64,000 nucleotides of DNA from positions 2,039,501-2,103,500 of the forward strand of contig NZ_FNUC01000003.1 in NCBI RefSeq assembly GCF_900106035.1. The letters are read 5' to 3'. Shown here in pieces: positions 18,753 to 27,764 of the stretch. Under the pieces are notes generated by a model. The model ran no database searches and was not told the DNA's origin. It worked only from the letters and a program-made list of their open reading frames with translations. Numbering within the stretch: position 1 is the first letter of the stretch; each line of letters opens with the position of its first letter. The translations under genes and the position numbers were made by a program. Origin of the DNA: Jiangella alba. GTDB lineage: Bacteria > Actinomycetota > Actinomycetes > Jiangellales > Jiangellaceae.

Positions 18753-19972
18753 GCGGTCTTGTCCGGCTCGGCAGCCGCGGCGCCGAAGGCGCCCCGCTCG
18801 GCGTAGTCGGCCAGCTCCGCGGCGCTCAGCCCGAGCTCGTCGCGCAGCACCTGGTCGCGGTGCTCGCCCAGACCCGGCGCGCGGCCCGGCTCCGGCGGCG
18901 CCCACCAGGCCCGCCCCGCGGTGCGCACGTGCCGCACCGTCCCGAAGCCGGGGTGGTCCGTCGCGACGACCAGCCCGCGGTCGGCGGTCTGCTGCTCCTC
19001 GAACGCCTCGCGCAGCCCGTTGACCGGCCCGCACGGCACCCCGGCGGCGCTCAGCAGCCGGACCCAGTGGTCGGTCCCGTGCCGGCGCAGGGCGGCGTCC
19101 AGTAGCGCGTCCAGCTCCGCGTGGTGCGCCTGGCGGGCCGCGAGCGTCGCGAAGCGTGCGTCGGCAGCCACCTCGGCGATGTCGAGAACCTCGGTCAGGC
19201 GCTGGAAGAACTTCGGCTTGACGCAGGCGATCATCAGCCAGCCGTCGCCGGTGGGGTAGGCACCGAACGGGACGACGGACGGATGCGCCGACCGGGCCTT
19301 GCGGTGGGTCTCGTGCTCGCGCGTGAGGTACCAGGTCGCGGGGTAGGAGAGCATGGCCATCGCGGTGTCGAAGAGGCTGACGTCGCACTCGCCGCCCACG
19401 CCGTCCCGCCGCGCGGCGTGCACCCCTGCCAGCAGCGACATCGCGGCGACGAGTCCGCCGCAGTAGTCGACCAGTGACAGCCCGCTCTTGGTCGGCGGGC
19501 CGTCGGGATCGCCGGTGAGCGCCATCCAGGCGGCCCGGCCCTGGACCACGTAGTCGTAGGCCGGCTCGGCCCGCCGGGATCCGGTCATCCCGTAGCCGGA
19601 GAGCGAGCAGACGACGAGCCGCGGGTTCAGGTGCCGCAGGTCGGCGTAGCGCAGGCCGAGCTTGTCCGGCACGTCCCCGCGGAGGTTGAACATGAGCGCG
19701 TCGGCGTCCTGGACGAGCCGATGCAGCACCTCGGTCCCGGCGGGGACGGAGAGGTCGAGGCAGACGCTGCGCTTGTTGCGGTTGAAGCTCTGGAAGAAGA
19801 GGCTGTCGTTGTCCTCCGCGAACGGCGGGACGTGACGTCCGATGTCGCCGTCCGTGCGCGCGTCCTCGACCTTGACGACGTCGGCGCCGAGCTCGGCGAG
19901 ATGCAGCGATCCGAACGGGCCGGCACCGTACTGCTCGACGGCGATGATCCTGATGTCACTGAGACCGGTCAC
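18749..19972 (-). CDS. class III (CaiB/BaiF) CoA-transferase
   Basis: Family III CoA-transferase of 407 residues. The catalytic Asp is D169 in LSLVDYCGG, matching the family's position. The N-terminus has the usual GADVVKVE and the C-terminus a GPVNGLREAFE element. It moves CoA between carboxylic acids. Its gene directly follows methylaspartate ammonia-lyase and overlaps it, so mesaconate is the natural candidate acceptor, giving mesaconyl-CoA. The GTG five bases after AGGAG is preferred; another GTG two codons earlier overlaps the ribosome site. Substrate assignment is inference from neighbours. Confidence 0.9.
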   Translation of the reverse strand: MTGLSDIRIIAVEQYGAGPFGSLHLAELGADVVKVEDARTDGDIGRHVPPFAEDNDSLFFQSFNRNKRSVCLDLSVPAGTEVLHRLVQDADALMFNLRGDVPDKLGLRYADLRHLNPRLVVCSLSGYGMTGSRRAEPAYDYVVQGRAAWMALTGDPDGPPTKSGLSLVDYCGGLVAAMSLLAGVHAARRDGVGGECDVSLFDTAMAMLSYPATWYLTREHETHRKARSAHPSVVPFGAYPTGDGWLMIACVKPKFFQRLTEVLDIAEVAADARFATLAARQAHHAELDALLDAALRRHGTDHWVRLLSAAGVPCGPVNGLREAFEEQQTADRGLVVATDHPGFGTVRHVRTAGRAWWAPPEPGRAPGLGEHRDQVLRDELGLSAAELADYAERGAFGAAAAEPDKTA

Positions 19973-21197
19973 GTGCACTCCTGTGCTCGATGATCGCGAG
20001 GGTGCGGGCCATCTCGTTCCTGGTCACCATCACCGCTTCGTCGACGCCCATGCCGGGCCGTGCCAGCAGCAGGTCGGCACCCGCGCCCATGGCGACGTGC
20101 GTGGCGACACGGGCCGACAGGTCGGTCTCGGTGCACGACCCGCCGCAGTAGGCGGCGACGCCGGCGGCATGGCAGGCGCGGACGGATCTCACGGTGTCGT
20201 CGATGCTGCCGACGTCGGGCATCTTGATCTGGATCATGTCCGCGGCTTCGGCATCGAGGAAGGCCAGCACGTCCTCGTGGGTGTTGCACCACTCGTCGGC
20301 GACGAGCTGGACGGGCGTGCCCGAGGCGGCCAGCTGCGTGCGCAGGCCGCGGAGCACGTCGATCTGCGCCTCCCGCGACGGCGCGCGCACCGGCTGCTCG
20401 ATGCGCAGGGCGAGCGGCGCGCACCGGTCGGACAGCTCGGCGAGGAAGCCGGCCACCTGCGCCGGCGAGCCGAAGACGTCGCCGAGCGTGCCGTAGCAGT
20501 CGAGGTGGATCACCGGCTCGTAGGCGGGGTCGAGGCGCCGTGCCACGACCCGGTCGCGGACCCAGCCGGCGTAGTCCATCAGCAACCGGCCGCCGGGTCC
20601 GACCAGCTGGCCGGCGTTGTTGATCAGCCCGTGCGGCAGGCTCTCGACACCCCTGAGCACCATGCGGTCGATCGCCGCGTGCCGGTCCTCACCACACTGG
20701 GCGAGGATCGGGACCGGGCCGATCGGAGCGGCGTTGCCGTACTCGGCGGCGACCACCTCGGCCATGGTGCGCCGAGTGGCGTAGGCCGCGCCCTCGAGCA
20801 GGGCCTGGCTGACGCCGTACGCGATCGACCGGGGCAGCCCGAGCGTCCCGACCAGGGCCGAGGTCGCCCGGAACGAGTCCAGGGTCGCGCCTCGCAGGAC
20901 GTCGTCGAGGACCGGCAGCCACCGATCGCGGGCCGCTGTCGCCAGCAGGACCGGCTCACGGCCCGAACCGCCGGCGTACTGCACGGAGACGCCGGCCCCG
21001 GTGACCACGTGGTCGTCGTCGAGGACGAGCAGGATCTGGAGCGATTCGCTGGGCTGGCGGATCGCGCGGTACCCGGGCGTGAGCACCGGGCCGTCGTAGA
21101 AGTAGCCGTCGCGCGTCGCACCGGCCGCGATGGCGGCCTGGTCGTCGTTGCTGTACGTGCCGGCGCCGGGCGCCGCCACGATGCCGGAGATGAGCAT
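19956..21197 (-). CDS. mal: methylaspartate ammonia-lyase
   Basis: Enolase-superfamily lyase of 413 residues converting L-threo-3-methylaspartate to mesaconate and ammonia. Every expected element is present: GTYSNDDQAAI near the N-terminus, GEDRHAAIDRM, the catalytic His in LPHGLINN (H189), metal ligands D233, E267 and D301 (ADEWCNT), and the catalytic Lys K325 in MIQIKMPD. Length equals the clostridial enzyme. The start overlaps the S9 peptidase stop (TGATG). No glutamate mutase gene is in the window, so the methylaspartate may come from imported peptides rather than glutamate; that is inference. Confidence 0.95.
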   Translation of the reverse strand: MLISGIVAAPGAGTYSNDDQAAIAAGATRDGYFYDGPVLTPGYRAIRQPSESLQILLVLDDDHVVTGAGVSVQYAGGSGREPVLLATAARDRWLPVLDDVLRGATLDSFRATSALVGTLGLPRSIAYGVSQALLEGAAYATRRTMAEVVAAEYGNAAPIGPVPILAQCGEDRHAAIDRMVLRGVESLPHGLINNAGQLVGPGGRLLMDYAGWVRDRVVARRLDPAYEPVIHLDCYGTLGDVFGSPAQVAGFLAELSDRCAPLALRIEQPVRAPSREAQIDVLRGLRTQLAASGTPVQLVADEWCNTHEDVLAFLDAEAADMIQIKMPDVGSIDDTVRSVRACHAAGVAAYCGGSCTETDLSARVATHVAMGAGADLLLARPGMGVDEAVMVTRNEMARTLAIIEHRSARDRSQ

Positions 21198-23137
21198 CAG
21201 CCGGCGTACCTCGTCACCCAGTCGACGACCCGCGCGTTGTAGTCGTGCCGGAACCGGGGCGGGCTGTCGAACAGCATGTCGTGCGACGCTCGCGGGTAGA
21301 CCACGATCTCGGTGTCGACGCCGAGCTCGCGCAGCGCCGTGTGCCACTGCCGGGCCTGGTCCAGCGCACACCGGACGTCCGCCCCGCCGTGCAGCAGCAG
21401 GGTGGGCGTGCGGACGTCGCCCACCCGGGTGATGGGGGACATCGCCGCGTAGTCGTCGGCGTTCTCCCAGAACGCACCGCCCCACTCGGTGGTCGAGAGC
21501 GCGCGGCGGTTGTCCGTGGTGCCCGCGGCGCTGCGCAGGTCGCTGATCACACCGCCGCCGACGGCCGCGGCGAACCGGCCGGTCCGGCTGGTGAGGTAGC
21601 AGGTCAGGTAGCCGCCGTAGCTGAAGCCGGTCACCGCCACGCGCGCGTCGTCGGCGAGTCCCTCGGCGACCAGCTCGTCGATCGGCTCGAGGATGTCCGC
21701 GGCGTCCGACGTGCCCCACCGGCCGGAGACGGCCTGCGCGAAGGCCTCGCCGTAGCCGTCGCTCCCGCGCGGGTTGAGCAGCAGCACGGTCCAGCCGCGC
21801 GCGACGAGCTCGTGGTGGTAGAGATGCACGCTCTCGGCGGCGCCGTTCCAGGCGTTGTGCGGGCCTCCGTGGATGTCGACCAGCAGCGGCTGCGGCCCGG
21901 ACGCGTCCGGATCGCGCATCACCCAGCCGGCGACGGTCGTCCCGTCGGAGATCCGGAACGTGCGCTCATGACGCTGGGCCAGGCGCAGCTCGCCGAGCTG
22001 GGCCCGGTGGTGGGTCAGCTGGGTGGTCTCACCGGACGCGAGGTCGAGCGCGAAGACGTCGCCGAACGTCTCGGCGTCGCTGCCGAGGAAGGCGACCAGC
22101 CCGGCCGCGACACTGAGGCTCGAGACGTTGCGGCCGGACTTCGCGAGCAGCGGCGTCACCGGGCCGCCGGCCTCGGGCATGGAGTACGGCACGACGTAGC
22201 CGCCGTCGCGCACGCAGAACAGGACGGTGCCGCCGTCCGCCACGACCCGTGGTGTCGACCCGGGATAGCCCGGCGCGCCGTACATGACCTGCTGGTCCAG
22301 GTGCTCGGTGAGGTGGTGGGTCGTGCCGTCGCCGGGGTCGACGAGGAGCAGGCCGGTGAACCGGCCGGGCCCGTCCGGATGGCCGCAGACCAGCAGCCGG
22401 GTCCCGTCGCCGGTCCAGGTGAGCGGCCCCGCACTACCCGAGGCCGAGCCGGCCAGCCGCGGCACCCGCTCCGGGTCGTCCAGATCGACGACGTAGGCGG
22501 CGGACTCGCGGGTGAGATCGGCGTCCGCGCCCATGGCGGCGGAGAAGGCGATCCGGGTGCCGTCCGGCGACCAGGCGGCTCCGACGGCGTTCCAGTCGCC
22601 GTCGGTGATCTGCTCACAGCGGCCGCCGCCGATGTCGACGACGTGGACGTGCCGCCGGGACGTACTGAGGACGCCGTCGCCGTCGGCGAAGTAGTCGAGG
22701 CGGCGGCTCACGACCGGGGCGCCCCACGCCCAGGTGGCCGCCGGTCCGGCGGGGTCGGCCGCGGCCGTGAACAGCAGTCGCGAGCCGTCGGGGCTGAAGG
22801 CCGGAGCGCCGGCTCCGCCGGCTCGGTGGGTGAGCTGCCGCGGCTCGAGCGTCTCGACGTCCAGCAGCCAGATCTGCGGCGCCGCGTCAGTCGTGCGGAG
22901 GAACGCGATCAGCTGGCCGTCCGGCGACCACGCGGGGGAGGAGTCGCCGCCGGGCGGGGTCAGCCGGCGCGGTTCTCCGCCGCCGGTCGGCACCAGCCAC
23001 AACGACCGCTCGGTACGGTCGGCGCCGAGGTCGTCGGTACGCACGACGTAGGCGACCGCGCTGCCGTCAGGGCTGATCGCCGGCTGCTCCGGGATGCTGA
23101 TCCGTCCGATGTCGTCGACAGTCAGATAGCGCTCCAC
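21197..23137 (-). CDS. S9 family prolyl oligopeptidase-type peptidase
   Basis: Serine peptidase of 646 residues with an N-terminal TolB/WD40-like propeller (repeats such as SPDGSRLLF, WSPDGQLIAF, WSPDGTRIAF) and a C-terminal alpha/beta-hydrolase domain. The triad is S506 in GFSYGG, D587 in GGADVR and H619 in RASHDML. This is the acylaminoacyl-peptidase/dipeptidyl-peptidase branch, which acts on short peptides. There is no signal peptide. The GTG five bases after GAGAGGA is chosen as start. It leads the operon with methylaspartate lyase, so peptide release and residue breakdown are co-transcribed. Confidence 0.93.
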   Translation of the reverse strand: MERYLTVDDIGRISIPEQPAISPDGSAVAYVVRTDDLGADRTERSLWLVPTGGGEPRRLTPPGGDSSPAWSPDGQLIAFLRTTDAAPQIWLLDVETLEPRQLTHRAGGAGAPAFSPDGSRLLFTAAADPAGPAATWAWGAPVVSRRLDYFADGDGVLSTSRRHVHVVDIGGGRCEQITDGDWNAVGAAWSPDGTRIAFSAAMGADADLTRESAAYVVDLDDPERVPRLAGSASGSAGPLTWTGDGTRLLVCGHPDGPGRFTGLLLVDPGDGTTHHLTEHLDQQVMYGAPGYPGSTPRVVADGGTVLFCVRDGGYVVPYSMPEAGGPVTPLLAKSGRNVSSLSVAAGLVAFLGSDAETFGDVFALDLASGETTQLTHHRAQLGELRLAQRHERTFRISDGTTVAGWVMRDPDASGPQPLLVDIHGGPHNAWNGAAESVHLYHHELVARGWTVLLLNPRGSDGYGEAFAQAVSGRWGTSDAADILEPIDELVAEGLADDARVAVTGFSYGGYLTCYLTSRTGRFAAAVGGGVISDLRSAAGTTDNRRALSTTEWGGAFWENADDYAAMSPITRVGDVRTPTLLLHGGADVRCALDQARQWHTALRELGVDTEIVVYPRASHDMLFDSPPRFRHDYNARVVDWVTRYAG

Positions 23138-23189
23138 ACCGGTCCTCTCATCGGGGCTCTCATCGTGGCAACAGCCGGCCGGCGCGCGC

Positions 23190-23205
23190 TGGTGTCGTGA
23201 CACCA
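23190..23205. promoter_or_regulatory. candidate PucR-type operator (TGGTGTC-GT-GACACCA)
   Basis: Seven-base inverted arms TGGTGTC and GACACCA flank two bases. It lies 53 bases before the S9 peptidase start, between that gene and the PucR-type regulator gene. It matches the TGGTG-N6-CACCA pattern seen twice before the racemase gene, and looser forms occur before the M17/M20 operons. It is the best copy in the island. Confidence 0.55.
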
Positions 23206-23246
23206 AATCGCGGGCGCGGGTCCGCCGTGCGCCACAACGCGGCCGG

Positions 23247-24905
23247 TCAGGAGCGCATGAACAGACGGAACTGGAGCATCAGCGACAACCGCTCGTCGCC
23301 GTCGTCGAGGTCCATCCCGGAGATCTCGCCGACCCGCCGCAGGCGGTAGCGGAACGTGTTCGGGTGGACGTGCAGGGACGCCGCCGCGGCGATGTTGTCG
23401 CCGAAGTGGTCCAGCCACGCCCGCAGCGTCGGCACCAGGCCGGACCCGTGGCGGGCGTCGTGCTCGACGAGCCGGGCGAACGGACTGCTGAGGCTCATGC
23501 CGCGGGCCGACACCAGGTCGGTCATCTCCATCATGAGCAGTTCGAAGGCGTGCTCGACCGTCGAGCACACGCGGTCGCCGCCGGGCGAGCTGCGGGCCAG
23601 CCGCAGGGCACGGTCGGCGTCCTCGCGCGCCCGGGCCAGGCTGCCGGCGTCGGGGGCCACCCCGCTCACACCGATGACCGCGGCGGACTGCCGCCCGACC
23701 CGGGCCAGGAAGTCCTTCGCCATGCGCTGGCCGCGGTCCGACTCCGGATCGGAGCCGGCGCCGGCGGGGAGCGGCACGATGCCGTAGACGACGTCACCGA
23801 CCAGCGCCGCGGAGGCGCCCCGCTGGCAGGTGCCGAGGTACATGTCGAACGCGTCGCCGAGCCGCAGCAGCTCGGCGGCGCGGTCGGCATGCAGGCGACC
23901 GGGGTCGTCCTCGCCGTCGGGGAGCGCGACCGCGAGCACGAGCAGCGGCCGGCGGGGCAGGCCCAGCCGGGCCGCGACCTCCTCGGCCTCCGGCCCGCCG
24001 GCGAGGACCTGCGCGGTCAGGTCCGACCGCATCCGGCGCTCCACGTTGGCGTTCGCGCGGTGGCTCAGCAGGTGCACGGCGACGGTGCCCTGCAGGTCGC
24101 GGAAGTGCTGCATCCGATCGTCCGACAGCGGCCCGGGGACCGCGGCCCACACCGAGCCGAGGATCTCGTCGCCGGCCCGGATGCCGAGGACGACGCGGGG
24201 CATCGACCACCCGCCGTGTCCGCTCTCCGGTGGTTCGACGAACAGCGCCTCCTGGGTGCGGTAGAGCTGGCGGAAGATCCCCCGCTCCTGGAGGTCCTGC
24301 GTCGCCCACGGCGTCACCTGCCGGTTGAGGATCGCGCCGACCCGGGACGGGTCGGCCTCCTCCTGGCGGATCGAGAAGGCGAGCACCCTGGAGTCGCGGT
24401 CCTCGACGGTCACCGGCGCGTCGAGGATCTCCGCGATCGCGTTCGCGAGGGCGAACAGGTCGCCGGTCGGCACGCCACCGAGCGGCGCGGCGCTGATCGG
24501 GCTGGACGCGCCGCTGACCAGGGGCGCGAGCGTGGCGGCGAGTTGCATCCACGACCGCTCTTCGCCGAGCGTCAGGATCGGCGCGCCGACGGCCCGCTGC
24601 GACAGCGACGCGAGGACGTTCTCGCGGACGACGAGGGCGCCGCCGTCGCGCCGTGCGAGCTGCTCGAGCAGCCCGGTGAGCTGCTCACCCGGCTGGACCC
24701 CGACGCCCAGTACGAGTGGACGTGGCGGCCAGGCCAGCTGGTCGGCGGGATCGTGGATCACCAGGCCGTCGACGACGCGGCCGAGGTCCTGGCCCTCGAA
24801 CGCCGGCCGCAGCAGGGTGTGGCCGGCATCCTCCAGGATGCGGGCCAGCGTCGTGGAGGGTCCGTCCGATGCGGCGGGCCAGTCAGGGTGATCCGGGCGG
24901 CTCAC
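23247..24905 (-). CDS. PucR-family transcriptional regulator
   Basis: Regulator of 552 residues. The C-terminal ~60 residues are the PucR/CdaR helix-turn-helix (NIAAAASLHVHPNTFRYRLR, then RVGEISG). The middle has a GGDEF-like/CdaR region, and the N-terminal ~220 residues are likely a ligand-sensing domain. PucR and CdaR proteins usually activate catabolic genes for purines, sugar acids or amino acids. It sits in the centre of the peptide island between two operons reading the same way. Two copies of a conserved inverted repeat lie just before its start and one just after its stop, which suggests it controls them and itself. The GTG start lacks a strong ribosome site. Confidence 0.88.
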   Translation of the reverse strand: MSRPDHPDWPAASDGPSTTLARILEDAGHTLLRPAFEGQDLGRVVDGLVIHDPADQLAWPPRPLVLGVGVQPGEQLTGLLEQLARRDGGALVVRENVLASLSQRAVGAPILTLGEERSWMQLAATLAPLVSGASSPISAAPLGGVPTGDLFALANAIAEILDAPVTVEDRDSRVLAFSIRQEEADPSRVGAILNRQVTPWATQDLQERGIFRQLYRTQEALFVEPPESGHGGWSMPRVVLGIRAGDEILGSVWAAVPGPLSDDRMQHFRDLQGTVAVHLLSHRANANVERRMRSDLTAQVLAGGPEAEEVAARLGLPRRPLLVLAVALPDGEDDPGRLHADRAAELLRLGDAFDMYLGTCQRGASAALVGDVVYGIVPLPAGAGSDPESDRGQRMAKDFLARVGRQSAAVIGVSGVAPDAGSLARAREDADRALRLARSSPGGDRVCSTVEHAFELLMMEMTDLVSARGMSLSSPFARLVEHDARHGSGLVPTLRAWLDHFGDNIAAAASLHVHPNTFRYRLRRVGEISGMDLDDGDERLSLMLQFRLFMRS

Positions 24906-24939
24906 AGCGACGATGGTACGGGGACGTGGACGCCGGCGT

Positions 24940-24986
24940 CTGTGTCCCCGCACCAAGGAGCGGCCCGGTCTGGTGTGACCGCACCA
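24940..24986. promoter_or_regulatory. tandem candidate PucR-type operators
   Basis: Two related sites lie in the 88-base gap between the regulator gene and the racemase gene: CTGTGTCCCCGCACCA (24940-24955) and TGGTGTGACCGCACCA (24971-24986). Their centres are 31 bases apart, about three helical turns, as expected for a protein bound on one face of DNA. They lie upstream of the leftward regulator gene, so autoregulation is likely. Confidence 0.5.
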
Positions 24987-24993
24987 AGATGGA

Positions 24994-26112
24994 TCATCCG
25001 AGCGGCAACCACTCGGTGTGGACGGTCACCGACTCGAGGATCTCCGGGTCCGGCTCGACGCCCAGGCCCGGGCCCGTCGGCACCGGCATGAAGCCGCCCT
25101 GGAGCTCCAGCGGCGGCGTGATGTCCTGCCGGTAGAACCGGGACGACGCCGACACGTCGCCGGGGAGGAGCATGCCGGGCAGCGCGGCGAGTGCGGCGTT
25201 GGCGGCCCGGCCGAGACCGGTCTCGACCATGCCGCCGCACCAGACCGGCACGTCGTGGGCGCGGCAGACGTCGTGCACGCGCCGGGCCTCGAGGTAGCCG
25301 CCGACCCGGCCGGCCTTGATGTTGACGACGCGGCACGCGCCGAGCCGGATCGCGTCCGCGGCGGCCCGGGCCGACGTGATCGACTCGTCCAGGCAGATCG
25401 GGGTCCGCAGGTGGCGCGCGAGCTCGGCGTGACCCAGCACGTCCTCCTCGGCCATCGGCTGCTCGATCAGCAGCAGGCCGAACTCGTCGAGCCTGCGCAG
25501 CTGGTCGACGTCGGCCAGCGTGTACGCCGTGTTCGCGTCGACCTGCAGCGCGACGTCGCCGAACGCCTCCCTGACGGCGGCGACGGCGGAGACGTCCCAG
25601 CCCGGCTCGATCTTGAGCTTGATCCGCCGGTAGCCGTCGGCCAGGTACGCTCCGACCGCGGTGACCAGCTCGTCGAGCGTGTCCATGATGCTCACCGAGA
25701 CACCCGCCGGCACCGACGTGGCGACCGCCCCGAGTGCGCGGCTGAGCGGCACCCCCAGACCACGTAGCTCGGCGTCCCAGACGGCCATCTCGAGCGCCGC
25801 CTTGCTCATGCGGTGGCCGCGGAAGCGGGCCAGCGCGGGCGCGACGAGGTTCACGTCGACGTGCGGCAGGTCGCGCAGTGCCGGCACGAGGAACTCGCGC
25901 AGTGTCGTCATCGCCGCCTCGACGTACTCGGAAGCGTAGAGCGGGTGCGGCGCGGCGACGCACTCGCCCCAGCCCTCGGCCTCGGACGTGACGGCGCGCA
26001 GGATCACGACGTCCTTGGTCGTCTGGGTGCCGAAGGAGGTCCGGAACGGCGCCACCAGGGGCAGCCTGAGTCGCCGCAGTTCGATGCCTTTCAGCGTGGC
26101 CGTCGTGCTCAT
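24994..26112 (-). CDS. N-succinylamino-acid racemase / OSBS-family enzyme
   Basis: Enolase-superfamily enzyme of 372 residues from the OSB-synthase/N-succinylamino-acid racemase branch. The base pair and metal ligands are K165-x-K167 (RRIKLKIEPGWD), D192, E217 (LIEQPM), D242 (CLDES) and K266 (NIKAGRVGG). These positions lie two or three residues from those of the Amycolatopsis racemase. No menaquinone genes are nearby, so o-succinylbenzoate synthesis is unlikely. Adjacent peptidases, a GNAT transferase and M20 deacylases fit racemisation of N-succinyl-D-amino acids. The ATG eight bases after AGAGG is chosen; an in-frame GTG three codons upstream overlaps that ribosome site. Confidence 0.87.
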   Translation of the reverse strand: MSTTATLKGIELRRLRLPLVAPFRTSFGTQTTKDVVILRAVTSEAEGWGECVAAPHPLYASEYVEAAMTTLREFLVPALRDLPHVDVNLVAPALARFRGHRMSKAALEMAVWDAELRGLGVPLSRALGAVATSVPAGVSVSIMDTLDELVTAVGAYLADGYRRIKLKIEPGWDVSAVAAVREAFGDVALQVDANTAYTLADVDQLRRLDEFGLLLIEQPMAEEDVLGHAELARHLRTPICLDESITSARAAADAIRLGACRVVNIKAGRVGGYLEARRVHDVCRAHDVPVWCGGMVETGLGRAANAALAALPGMLLPGDVSASSRFYRQDITPPLELQGGFMPVPTGPGLGVEPDPEILESVTVHTEWLPLG

Positions 26113-26117
26113 CGGTG

Positions 26118-27764
26118 TCACCTCTGGTCGGGTCGGGTCAACGGGATCTCGGCGTACGCGACGCCCGCCTCGCCGGCCGTCAGCACCTCGCCGGTCGCGG
26201 ACACGTAGCGGTCCGGGCCGGCGGCGCTGAGCTGGAGCGTGATCGGGTCCGCGAGCGATCCCCGGCGGGGCAGGTCGATGACCGCGCGGCCGTCGTCCTG
26301 ACGCAGGCGGTACGGCGCGATCGGGACGTCCGCGATCCGCGAGGTGTAGTCGCCGAGGAGGTGCGGGGGGAGCGCCGAGGGCCCGAGCTCGGGGACGACG
26401 GTCCGGTACCGGACGTCGCCGGTGCCGGCGTCGAGCAGGTAGCGGACGTGTCCGGCGGCGTCGCGCAGGAAGATCAGGCGCCTGCGGCCTCCCGGGTCCT
26501 CGCCGGGCACGGTCCCGGTCAGCTCGCCGTCGAGATCCACGACGGCCTTCTCGGGCTCGACCTGCACGAGCCCGCCGTCGCGGACGACCAGCTCGACGAC
26601 GTCGCCGAGGCGGCCGACGTACCTGCCGGCCAGCTCGTCCACACGAGGCGGCGGAGCCGGCGCGGCCGCCGGCGGCGGGGCCGGCGCCGGAGCGGTCACG
26701 GCCGAACGATCACCGGCCGCGAGCCGCCGGACGATGTCGGCGGCGAGCTCGTTCTGGACGTCGTGGTCGACGGCGTTGGTGAGCACCGCCCCGCCGATCC
26801 CGGCGTCCGGCAGCCAGAACACCTGGCAGAGGAAGCCGAAGCCCGCCCCGCCGTGATGCAGCACCCGCACCCCGGGTGCCCAGCGGTCGATGTAGAGGCC
26901 CAGCCCGTAGCCCTGCGTCTGCAGGTCGGTCAGCCGGGGGAAGTCGAGGTGCTGGCGGATCAGCTCGGGCCGGAGCACGTCCTCGCCGTCGCGCAACTGG
27001 AACCGCAGGTAGCGCAGGACGTCGTCGACGCTCGTGTAGAGGCCGCCGGACGGCACCATCGGCACGCGCCGGGGGAGTTCGCGGCCCGCCCGGGCGAACG
27101 TCCGGGAGTGGCCGAAGGCCCGGTCGGCGTCGGCGTCGAAGACGTCGAAGTCGAACGTCGACCGGGTGAGCCCGAGCGGGTCGAAGAGCCGCCGGCGCAT
27201 GAAGTCGGGGAACGTCTCCCCGCCGGCCTTCGCCGCGATGTGGCCGGCGAGGTCGATCCCGAGGTTGGAGTACTCGTGGTGGTGGCCCACCGGGAACCGC
27301 AGGTAGGTCTGCGGGATGGTCGAGAGATGCTCCTCGAACGTGGCGTCCCCGACCTCGTAGTTGGACCCGACGGAGGCCTCGTGGGTGAATCCGGCGGTGT
27401 GGGTCAGCAGGTGACGCAGGGTGATGCGGCGCTCGGGATGGTCCTCGTGGTCGCTGCGCACGGTGAACTCCGGCAGGTGCCGCAGGATCGGCTCGTCGAG
27501 GTCGACCAGGCCCTCCTGCACGGCGAGGAGCACACCGGTCGCGGTGTAGAGCTTCGACGTCGACTGGACGCTGAACATGGTGTGGACGCCGACGGCGCGC
27601 GCCGGTGGCGGGGCGGTGCCGGCGCGCGTGCTGCCGAAGCCCGCGGACCACAGGACGCCGTCGGCGTCGCACAGCCCGATCGCGACGCCGGGGATCTTCC
27701 GCGCCGCCGCCTCCCGGGGCACGACATCGGTGAGGTGAGCGATGAGCTCATCGATCTGTGGCAT
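26118..27764 (-). CDS. S12-family serine hydrolase, D-aminopeptidase-like
   Basis: Beta-lactamase-fold hydrolase of 548 residues. The motifs are SxxK at S68-K71 (STSK), YSN in HHHEYSNLG, and HGG in LHHGGAGFG. After a proline/alanine linker near residue 390 come ~150 residues of beta-rich domains like those of D-aminopeptidase of the S12 family. No signal peptide, which argues against a penicillin-binding role and for an intracellular D-peptidase or esterase. It sits between diaminopropionate lyase and the racemase, overlapping the former by 17 bases. Specificity for D-residues is inferred from domain build and context. Confidence 0.82.
   Translation of the reverse strand: MPQIDELIAHLTDVVPREAAARKIPGVAIGLCDADGVLWSAGFGSTRAGTAPPPARAVGVHTMFSVQSTSKLYTATGVLLAVQEGLVDLDEPILRHLPEFTVRSDHEDHPERRITLRHLLTHTAGFTHEASVGSNYEVGDATFEEHLSTIPQTYLRFPVGHHHEYSNLGIDLAGHIAAKAGGETFPDFMRRRLFDPLGLTRSTFDFDVFDADADRAFGHSRTFARAGRELPRRVPMVPSGGLYTSVDDVLRYLRFQLRDGEDVLRPELIRQHLDFPRLTDLQTQGYGLGLYIDRWAPGVRVLHHGGAGFGFLCQVFWLPDAGIGGAVLTNAVDHDVQNELAADIVRRLAAGDRSAVTAPAPAPPPAAAPAPPPRVDELAGRYVGRLGDVVELVVRDGGLVQVEPEKAVVDLDGELTGTVPGEDPGGRRRLIFLRDAAGHVRYLLDAGTGDVRYRTVVPELGPSALPPHLLGDYTSRIADVPIAPYRLRQDDGRAVIDLPRRGSLADPITLQLSAAGPDRYVSATGEVLTAGEAGVAYAEIPLTRPDQR

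Noticed and set aside
19956..21197. Mal as part of a glutamate fermentation (mutase) pathway
   Set aside because: No glutamate mutase subunits or their B12-related neighbours are present; context is peptide degradation.
24994..26112. Menaquinone o-succinylbenzoate synthase (menC)
   Set aside because: No other men genes nearby, and GNAT, M20 and peptidase neighbours fit the racemase role better; sequence alone cannot separate the two.
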